From: Bordetella genomosp. 10
Lineage (GTDB): Bacteria; Pseudomonadota; Gammaproteobacteria; Burkholderiales; Burkholderiaceae_B
Assembly (NCBI RefSeq): GCF_002261225.1
Contig: NZ_NEVM01000005.1
Span: forward strand, 1 to 64,000
Reading direction: 5' to 3'
DNA length: 64,000 nucleotides
Below, one piece after another: positions 36,134-43,216 of the stretch (position 1 is its first letter; every line of letters begins with the position of its first letter). The notes under the pieces were generated by a model. It had not been told where the DNA came from. It made no database searches and worked only from the letters and a program-made list of their open reading frames with translations. The position numbers and the translations under genes were made by a program.

Positions 36134-39100
36134 ATGGAATTCGAAAAGAACCCGTCCATTTTGTCTATCGACGAACTCATTCAGGACGCCGACGACATCG
36201 GAGATCCTGCACGCGATCACGAATCAGCTCGCACTGCCGTCGATCTAAACGATGATTTTGGACTGCCCTTCGAACAGCAGCTATCGCATATTGGTCATAT
36301 CAGCCAAAATGCAGGCAGCGTCAACGGTGCAGAAGGTAACCGCGGCAGTGAAGAGACGCCTTCAGAAGGCGTACATTTTTGGCTATCTCCCATCCAGTTG
36401 CGCGCCTCCGCTTATCTTTACGGCATTGAGACCGTGGCGCTGGAAAATGCCAAGGTTCTCGAAATCGGCTGCGGATCTGGTAGTAATATTCTCCCTTTTG
36501 CCGCAGCGTATCCAAAAGCGAACGTCGTGGGACTGGATCTGGATACCGACGCGCTGACGGAAGCCAGCGACGTGGCTGCGGGCATGGGGTTGCATAACGT
36601 TCAATTCCTGGCTGCAGACCTAGAATCGCTGAAGCCAGACTTTGGACAATTCGATTACATCATTGCACATAATGTCTTCGGACGATCGCGGGCCGAGACA
36701 ACTGGCGCCCTGCTTCGCGTATGCCGGGAAAACCTTTCCCCTAAAGGTATCGCCTTTATCAGTTACAACGCTTATCCGGGATGGAAAGCAGCCGAAATTG
36801 TCCGTGACGGTATCATGCTGCATACCAGGTCGGCTGAGACCGACCACGAGTTGGTGGAGGGAGCACGCGCTGCAATCCGGCTTCTATTCAAGGAGGCTAT
36901 AACGGACCGGCCGATCTCCGCCGCCGTGAAGTCCATGGCCGACACGGCAGAACGCCTGCCCGAAGCCGACCTTATCGCCGACTATCTGGTCAGCCCGAAA
37001 TCCGGTTGGTATCTCCTTGAATTTGCCGAAGCAGCGGGCTCTGCCGGATTGGCATATGTTGGAGATACGCGGCCGGAACACGAGATCGCGGCTGCCTATG
37101 GTCATGCGTTGTCGCTGAATCACAGTCTCGCCGCCATGGGACAACCCAAATTGGTGCGGCAACAATACCTGGACTTCATGGTTGGGCGGGAATCGCGCGG
37201 CAGCTTGCTCGTGGACGAGCGCCGCGCTGGCGAGATTCTGCCTACGCCCGATCTCACTCGTCTCCAGCATCTCCGTGTAGCGGGTCGATTTTCACGTTTG
37301 CCGGCGAGCGCCGGGCTTGCCCCCGGGACAGTCAGCTACCTCGCCGACATCGGGCAGAGGCGACACATGGACACCGATGACGATGCGGTAATCGCAGTCA
37401 TCGAAGTTCTAAATAACGCATGGCCGATGACTGTCGACTTTGAAACGCTGGTCTCTCACCCTGCAACCTCTTGCTATGCGCTGAGTGCAGATGAAAGACG
37501 AGCCAGTGTATTTAATGCCCTGACGAAACTCTTCAAGCAAGGCATGCTGCGGTATTGCCTCGGTACAGGTCCTTACGATCATGTACAAACGGCTGGTTTC
37601 CGCCTGATACCAGGTTTCAAGGAGGAGCTGGCAAAAATTGATGGAGACAAACCGATTACGGTTTCCTATTTCAATTTATGGCATCAGACTGCGTCCATCA
37701 TGGTCAGCGGCACTGATCGTGCCTTACTTTCCCTACTGGATGAAACCACCACTATCGATTCGCTGTTCCAGGCAGCGAAAGAAATTTCGGATTCAAAGTT
37801 TCCTCCTGGGCGCTCTCCTCTCGCCCCTAGTTCTGATCTGGCCACTTGCAACAGCACGGTTGGTCTCATGGATAGGCTCCGCCGAAGCGGTGTGGTTCAA
37901 GGAACGGCACGAGACTGGCGGTGTTATTTTTCCTCGGCGCTTTCGATCGTCGGCGAAAAGACTGCCGCGTGGTTGCAATACGTGGGCCCACTGACTTTCT
38001 ATGCAGACAGGGCGGCCAAGTCGCAGGGGGCAGCCGGCCGGAGCAACATAAACAGACCTGCTACCCCGCATACACCGAAAGAGGTGCAGCGACAGTTGGC
38101 TGCATTCCAGCGTAGTTTTGACTCTGACGATTTCGAAGAGGCGATAGCTCGTGGACGGCTGATTACAGAGAAGTTTCCAGGGGTTGCGCTTGGCTGGCTA
38201 TACCTGGGAACAGGTTTCTTACGCCAGGGCGCCTTTGACGAGGCCTTCAAGGCACTGCGTCATGCGCTAGCCATGGAACCGCTGGATGCCAAGACACACG
38301 CGACGATAGGCCTCGCGCTGCAACGAAGCGGGGATACGACAAACGCGGAGATATGCCTTCGGCGGACCATTACGCTGGCGCCGAAAAACCATATCGGCCA
38401 CTCGTATTTGGGAAGTTTGCTGTGGTCTGCTCGTCGGATGCGGGAAGCCGAGGCATGCTTCACCAGAGCCGCAGAGTTGGCTCCGGAAGTCGCGGAGAAC
38501 TTGAACAATCTCGCGCTCGCGCTGATGGGACGAGGGGAGTTGGAAAAAGCGATCGACACATACCGTCGATCACTGGCGAGAGGTCCGGACCTGCAATCAG
38601 TAAACAGCAACTTCCTTTTCCTCTTGTCGCATTACGAAAATATAACGCCGGAGGCTTTATTCGAGGAACATTGCCGCCATGGAAACAAACTCGTCCAAAG
38701 AATAAACGAAAAAGCCGCCGATCTGCCGCCATACAGTGGTAGCCTGGAGCCATCTCGACGATTAAGAATAGGATTCGTTTCCAGTGATCTCTATAATCAC
38801 GCGGTGGCTTATTTTCTAGAGCCAGTTTGGGGATCACTGGATAGGAATGCTTTCGAAATATATGCGTATCACACCGATACCATCGAGGACGCGACTACGG
38901 TGAGATTGCGGCAATTCGCCAGTAAGTGGTGCAATGCGGCATCACTTACCGACATCCACCTTGCTCGAGAGATCCGAAGGGACAGAATCGATATTCTGTT
39001 CGATTTGGCAGGCCATTCCGGTATGTCTCGTATGCCGGTTTTCGCCATGAAACCAGCCCCGATCATGGTCAACTGGATCGGCCATCCATCAACGACTGGG

Positions 39101-39871
39101 CTGCCAAATATGGACTATCACATTCTTGATAGGCATGTCGCGCAACCTGGTGAATTAGATGATCAATTCTCCGAGAAATTGGTGCATCTAAAGGCTGCGC
39201 TGCCATTCGCATTGGGTGCTAACTCCCCTGGCATTCAACCGTTGCCTGCCATCAAGAATGGATATCTCACCTTCGGCACATTCAATCGAGCCACTAAGAT
39301 AGGCCCAAAATCCTTGGAGCTTTGGGCGCGGGTGATGCAAGCGCTGCCGGATGCCAAGTTACTGGTGGGTGCACTACCCGGGGGAGACGCTCAAAGACAG
39401 CTTATCGACAGGATCGTCGCCCAAGGAATCAGCGAAGACCGATTACTGCTGCGCCCTCGCGTGCCTATGGGGCAATATCTCAATTTCCATGCCGACGTGG
39501 ACATTCTGCTTGACACTATCCCCTTTACCGGGCTGACGGTGACTTGCAATGCCATGTGGATGGGAGTGCCCACGCTTACATTGCGAGGACAGACTCGCGC
39601 CGGCCGCCAATCCGCAGGAGTCATGAGTCATCTCGGTTTGCCTGAATTCGTAGCCGACAACGAAGATGACTTGATCAAGAAGGCTGTATTTTGGCGTTCA
39701 CGGCTGGAGCAATTAGCATCGATCCGGCGAAGCATGCGGGAGCGATTGGAACAGTCATCGATGCGCCCTGACGGGCGCCCCGTAGCCCGATCTCTGGAGG
39801 CTGCCATGAGAGTAATGTGGCATCGTTATTGCAATGGCCTTGGGCCGGAGGCATTTGTTTCCCCTGAATGA
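36134..39871 (+). CDS. Methyltransferase / TPR / O-GlcNAc-transferase-like fusion protein
   Basis: 1245 residues, apparently cytoplasmic. Residues 1-75 are an acidic leader. Residues 80-240 are a class I SAM domain (VLEIGCGSGSNILPF; VVGLDLD). Residues 250-350 resemble the methyltransferase regulatory domain also found in rickettsial protein-lysine methyltransferases, and 380-620 look like their C-terminal helical part. Residues 650-825 hold about five TPR units. Residues 870-1230 form an OGT-like (GT41) domain: FVSSDLYNHAVAYFLEP (880-896), DILFDLAGHSG (953-963), YLTFGTFNRATKI (1044-1056) and LLDTIPFTGLTVTCNAMWMG (1125-1144). A single enzyme that methylates and glycosylates flagellin is the inferred role. 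Composition differs from the fla genes, which suggests transfer. Confidence 0.88.
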   Translation: MEFEKNPSILSIDELIQDADDIGDPARDHESARTAVDLNDDFGLPFEQQLSHIGHISQNAGSVNGAEGNRGSEETPSEGVHFWLSPIQLRASAYLYGIETVALENAKVLEIGCGSGSNILPFAAAYPKANVVGLDLDTDALTEASDVAAGMGLHNVQFLAADLESLKPDFGQFDYIIAHNVFGRSRAETTGALLRVCRENLSPKGIAFISYNAYPGWKAAEIVRDGIMLHTRSAETDHELVEGARAAIRLLFKEAITDRPISAAVKSMADTAERLPEADLIADYLVSPKSGWYLLEFAEAAGSAGLAYVGDTRPEHEIAAAYGHALSLNHSLAAMGQPKLVRQQYLDFMVGRESRGSLLVDERRAGEILPTPDLTRLQHLRVAGRFSRLPASAGLAPGTVSYLADIGQRRHMDTDDDAVIAVIEVLNNAWPMTVDFETLVSHPATSCYALSADERRASVFNALTKLFKQGMLRYCLGTGPYDHVQTAGFRLIPGFKEELAKIDGDKPITVSYFNLWHQTASIMVSGTDRALLSLLDETTTIDSLFQAAKEISDSKFPPGRSPLAPSSDLATCNSTVGLMDRLRRSGVVQGTARDWRCYFSSALSIVGEKTAAWLQYVGPLTFYADRAAKSQGAAGRSNINRPATPHTPKEVQRQLAAFQRSFDSDDFEEAIARGRLITEKFPGVALGWLYLGTGFLRQGAFDEAFKALRHALAMEPLDAKTHATIGLALQRSGDTTNAEICLRRTITLAPKNHIGHSYLGSLLWSARRMREAEACFTRAAELAPEVAENLNNLALALMGRGELEKAIDTYRRSLARGPDLQSVNSNFLFLLSHYENITPEALFEEHCRHGNKLVQRINEKAADLPPYSGSLEPSRRLRIGFVSSDLYNHAVAYFLEPVWGSLDRNAFEIYAYHTDTIEDATTVRLRQFASKWCNAASLTDIHLAREIRRDRIDILFDLAGHSGMSRMPVFAMKPAPIMVNWIGHPSTTGLPNMDYHILDRHVAQPGELDDQFSEKLVHLKAALPFALGANSPGIQPLPAIKNGYLTFGTFNRATKIGPKSLELWARVMQALPDAKLLVGALPGGDAQRQLIDRIVAQGISEDRLLLRPRVPMGQYLNFHADVDILLDTIPFTGLTVTCNAMWMGVPTLTLRGQTRAGRQSAGVMSHLGLPEFVADNEDDLIKKAVFWRSRLEQLASIRRSMRERLEQSSMRPDGRPVARSLEAAMRVMWHRYCNGLGPEAFVSPE

Positions 39872-40204
39872 ACCCCACACGACAGCCCCACGGCTACCGT
39901 TGTCAGGTGTCAAGTTTCAGGGGGGCGATGCAGACGCCATCGATTTTCGATATTGCCGAAATTATGGCGGCTGTCGCAAGTGGAGCAACCGCTACGCCTG
40001 CGGCGGTCGCACATTCGCTGCAGTCCGCGGCAAGTTGACGGGCGTCGTGTTACCGGCGGATAGCAGCCTGCCGCATGCTTGCTCCGCCGAACCGCGCCCT
40101 CATTCCTCCCCGGAATCCGCATGCCCACTCTTCATCTCGGAGCCCTCTCCCCCATGCCATAGTCCCTCCTGGCAAGAACAATAACCAAGACCAGGAGACT
40201 CGAC
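39872..40204. other. 333-bp gap between modification cassette and bug gene
   Basis: Apart from the doubtful small frame at 39928-40038, nothing is recognisable. Composition returns to the high-GC norm across this stretch, so it marks the right edge of the A/T-rich cassette. No terminal repeats or tRNA are visible. AGGAG at about 40193-40197 is the ribosome site of the next gene. Confidence 0.45.
39928..40038 (+). CDS. Possible small protein of 36 residues
   Basis: ATG at 39928 preceded by AGGGGGG (short spacing of 2-3 bases) and ending TGA. The peptide begins MQTPSIFDIAEIMAAVASGA and ends HSLQSAAS; it is Ala-rich and could form an amphipathic helix. I do not recognise it, and it may be chance. 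It lies 56 bp after the fusion gene. Confidence 0.25.
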   Translation: MQTPSIFDIAEIMAAVASGATATPAAVAHSLQSAAS

Positions 40205-41194
40205 ATGTCCACCCCGCTATCCCGCCTGCGCGCGCGCCTGCACGCCGGCTTCCTGCTGCTGGCCCTATGCTGGACCGCCGCCGCCGCGGCCGCCCAGGCC
40301 TGGCCCGACCGCCCCGTCTACGTCGTGGTGCCCTATGCCCCCGGCGGCATCGCAGACATCGCCGCGCGCGCGGTCGCCCAGAAGCTGGCCGTCAATACGG
40401 GCCAGTCCTTCATCGTGGAAAACAAACCCGGGGCGGACACGCGCATCGGCACCGAGCAGGTCGCGCGCGCCAAACCCGACGGCTACACCTTGCTGCTGGC
40501 CGGCGGCGGTTTCGCCGTCAACAACGCCCTGTTCAACAACCTCCCCTACGACACCGCCCGCGATTTCATGCCGGTAGGCCTGGTCGTGTCCAACCCGCTG
40601 GTCCTGGTGGTCGGCCCCACGCAGCCCTTCCACTCCGTGCGGGACCTGCTGGACGCCGCGGCCAAGCCGGACCAGCACGTCACCCTGGCCTCCGGCGGCC
40701 GGGGGACGCTGAGCCATATGTCGATGGAGCTGCTGTCCTCGATGGCCAAGGTGCACATCACCCACGTGCCCTATCGCGGCGGATCGGCCTTCGTCGGCGA
40801 CGTGGTCGGCGGCGTGGTGTCGGGGATTTTCGAGAACCCCAGTTCGGCGATGCCCTTGATCCAGTCCGGCAAATACCGCGCGCTGGCCGTCACCAGCGCC
40901 CAGCGCAGCCCCGCGCTGCCCGGCGTGCCCACCATGATCGAAAGCGGCGTGCCGGGCTTCGAGGTCACGAACTGGTTCGGCATGTTCATGCCGGCCGGCG
41001 TGCCCGAGCCCGTGGCTGCCCAGATCGCCGCGCAACTGCAGCGCGCGCTGGACGATCCCGCGCTGAAAGCGCGCTTCGCGCGGGACGGCGTGCTGGTGGG
41101 CGGCCCCATGCGCGCGGCCTTCGGCAAGTTCGTCGCCGGCGAGACGGCCAAGTGGGGCGACATCGTGCGCAGCCGGGGGATCCGTGCCGACTGA
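40205..41194 (+). CDS. TctC-family (Bug) periplasmic solute-binding protein
   Basis: Extracytoplasmic binding protein of the tripartite tricarboxylate type. 329 residues; signal peptide about 1-31 (cut near AAAQAWPDRP). Family blocks: VPYAPGGIADIAARAVAQKL, FIVENKPGAD, and VTSAQRSPALPGVPTMIESG. Strong AGGAG site. No tctA/tctB membrane genes adjoin, as is usual for the many orphan Bug proteins in Bordetella-type genomes. It overlaps the esterase gene by 11 bp, so the ligand may be an ester or a carboxylate. Confidence 0.93.
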   Translation: MSTPLSRLRARLHAGFLLLALCWTAAAAAAQAWPDRPVYVVVPYAPGGIADIAARAVAQKLAVNTGQSFIVENKPGADTRIGTEQVARAKPDGYTLLLAGGGFAVNNALFNNLPYDTARDFMPVGLVVSNPLVLVVGPTQPFHSVRDLLDAAAKPDQHVTLASGGRGTLSHMSMELLSSMAKVHITHVPYRGGSAFVGDVVGGVVSGIFENPSSAMPLIQSGKYRALAVTSAQRSPALPGVPTMIESGVPGFEVTNWFGMFMPAGVPEPVAAQIAAQLQRALDDPALKARFARDGVLVGGPMRAAFGKFVAGETAKWGDIVRSRGIRAD

Positions 41195-42152
41195 ACCGCG
41201 TCCCGCCATCGATGCCCATCTATTGCAGGTGTTGCGGCGCGCCGCCGCGCTGGAGAGCGCCAGCCACCGCTGGGAATTGCCCGAGGCGCAGCGCCGGCGG
41301 CAGGCCAGCGAGCAAGCCGCCGCCCTGCTGCCGAAGCTGGCGCACCGCGGCCTGACGCGCACCGACGTCTACGCCGTCGCCGCCGGCCGGGAGATTCCGG
41401 TGCGGCTGTACCGTCCCGCCGCCGCGGCGGGACGGCGCGCCGCGTTGATGCCCTATGCGCACGGCGGCGGCTGGGTGGTGGGCAGCATCGCCACGCATGA
41501 CACGCTGTGCGCGGAGCTGGCGGTCCGCACCGGCTACGTCGTGGCCAGCGTGCATTACCGCCGCGCGCCCGAGCATCGGCATCCCGCGCAGCACGACGAC
41601 CTGTGGGATGCCGTGGCATGGCTGCTGCGCCACGCCGCCGCGCTGGGCCTGGACGGCGACGCGCCGATGGCGCTGGGCGGCGATAGCGCCGGCGCCCATC
41701 TGGCGCTGGGCTGCGCCTATCGCGCGCTGCGGGAAGCGCCCGGCCGCTACGATCGCCTGCTGCTGTTCTACCCGGCCCTGGACCCGGCGATGTCGTCCGG
41801 CAGCGCGCGGCGCCATGCCGAGGGCCCCGGCCTGACGCGCGCCGCCATGCGGTATTACTGGGAGGCGCTGTTGGGCGGCGCCGCGCCGCGCCGCTCGCAA
41901 CGGCTGGCCTTGCCGCTGACGTGGCCGCGGCGCGGCCCGGCGCTGCCGGCCACGGTGCTGGTCACGGCGGAGACCGACATGCTGCGCGACGAAGGGGAAG
42001 ACTACGCGCGGCGCCTGCAGGCCGCCGGCGTGCGGGTCGCGCACTGGCGCGCGCCCGGCATGGTGCACGGTTTCGCGCGCATGCTGGCCGCCAGCCCGGC
42101 GGCGCGCCGGCAAGTGCGGCGGGCCTGCCGCGCGCTACTGGACATTGCCTGA
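41184..42152 (+). CDS. Alpha/beta hydrolase, hormone-sensitive-lipase type esterase
   Basis: 322 residues from a GTG at 41184 preceded by GGGGGA, overlapping the Bug gene's end by 11 bp. Oxyanion-hole motif HGGG in PYAHGGGWVVGS, nucleophile Ser in GGDSAGAHLALG, acid Asp in VTAETDMLRDEGEDYA, and catalytic His in PGMVHGFARML. Predicted cytoplasmic carboxylesterase; substrate unknown. Its 3' end overlaps the convergent LysR pseudogene by 18 bp. Confidence 0.9.
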   Translation: MPTEPRPAIDAHLLQVLRRAAALESASHRWELPEAQRRRQASEQAAALLPKLAHRGLTRTDVYAVAAGREIPVRLYRPAAAAGRRAALMPYAHGGGWVVGSIATHDTLCAELAVRTGYVVASVHYRRAPEHRHPAQHDDLWDAVAWLLRHAAALGLDGDAPMALGGDSAGAHLALGCAYRALREAPGRYDRLLLFYPALDPAMSSGSARRHAEGPGLTRAAMRYYWEALLGGAAPRRSQRLALPLTWPRRGPALPATVLVTAETDMLRDEGEDYARRLQAAGVRVAHWRAPGMVHGFARMLAASPAARRQVRRACRALLDIA

Positions 42153-43083
42153 ACCGGCCGCCGGCGCCGGCGCGGCGGGCAGCCATTCGCGCGCCATTTC
42201 CTCGGCGCGGGCCATCAACCAGTCGCCCGCAGCGCGCACGGCCTGGGCCGGCGCTGCGGTATCGCGCAACACCAGGTAATAGCCGCTGGAGCCCAGCACC
42301 ACTTCGTTGAACGGCGCCTCCAATTCGCCGGAGGCCAGCGCCTTGCGCACCAGCAGGCGCGGCACGATGGCGACGCCCAGCTCGGCCTGCACGGCCTCCA
42401 GCATCACCGAGTAATGATCGTATTCCGGTCCCGTGGCATCCAGCGCCAGGCCGGGAGCCATGGCGCGGGCCCATTCCGTCCACGCGCTGGGGTAAAGCAC
42501 GTGGCGCAGCAGGGGCGAGAGAGAGATCGGCATAGCGCCGCAATGCCAGTCGCCGGCATAGCGCCGGGGTGGCCACGACGCACATTTCGCGGCCGAACAG
42601 ATACTGGGCCCGCACGCCCTGCCAGGCCCCGTTGCCGAAGCGGATGTCCGCATCGACGTCGCCGCGGCCCACGCCGCCGCTCAGCAGGCGCGGACGCATC
42701 TGAAGATCGATGTCGGGATGATCCACGGCGAATCGCGGCAGGAGCGGCACCAGCCAGTACTGCAATACCGCGGGGGGCGCCAGGAAGGTCACCGTGGCCT
42801 TCTGCGCCGGCTTGGCGCGCACCTGCTCCACGGCATGCCAGATCTGCTGCAACGCCGGCTCCGTCGCTTCCAGGAACCTCGCGCCGGCCGGCGTCGGCGC
42901 CACGCCGCCGGCGCGGGTGAAAAGCGGCACGCCCAATTGCTTTTCCAGCAGCCCGACATGCTTGCTGACCGTGCTCTGGGTCAGGCACAGCGCATCGGCC
43001 GCGCGCGTGAAACTGCCCAGGCGGGCCACCGCAACGAAGATCTGCAACGTGAGCAGGGAAAATGGCGGACGTGACGGCGTCAT
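42135..43083 (-). pseudogene. LysR-type transcriptional regulator with frameshift
   Basis: The ATG at 43083 opens a normal HTH (LQIFVAVARLGSFTRAADAL; CLTQSTVSKHVGLLEKQLGV) and half of a substrate domain, up to YADLSLAP. From there the conserved sequence continues only in the next frame (ISLSPLLRHVLYPSAWTEWA to MAREWLPAAP), stopping at 42135. Joined, the two parts give about 316 residues, the family norm. The switch falls in a (GA)5 tract at 42517-42526 on the plus strand; one extra GA unit would restore the frame. Unrepaired, the first frame runs on to 41962. It could be a true mutation, a variable tract, or a sequencing error. Confidence 0.85.
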
Positions 43084-43216
43084 GGCTGCGGGGGTTGGGC
43101 GGTAGCGGAGTCAGTAGGACCGAGACGAGGCAAAAGGGAAGAAGGCGGTCCTGCCCGCCGAAGCGCGACCGCCGGCCTTTTCGGCGACGTCAAGGCGCAT
43201 CCGGCGGGCGCTTGCA

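Noticed and set aside
41962..42600. The unrepaired end of the LysR frame as real protein
   Set aside because: After the (GA)5 tract this frame loses all family similarity and overlaps the esterase gene by nearly 200 bp, while the shifted frame regains it.
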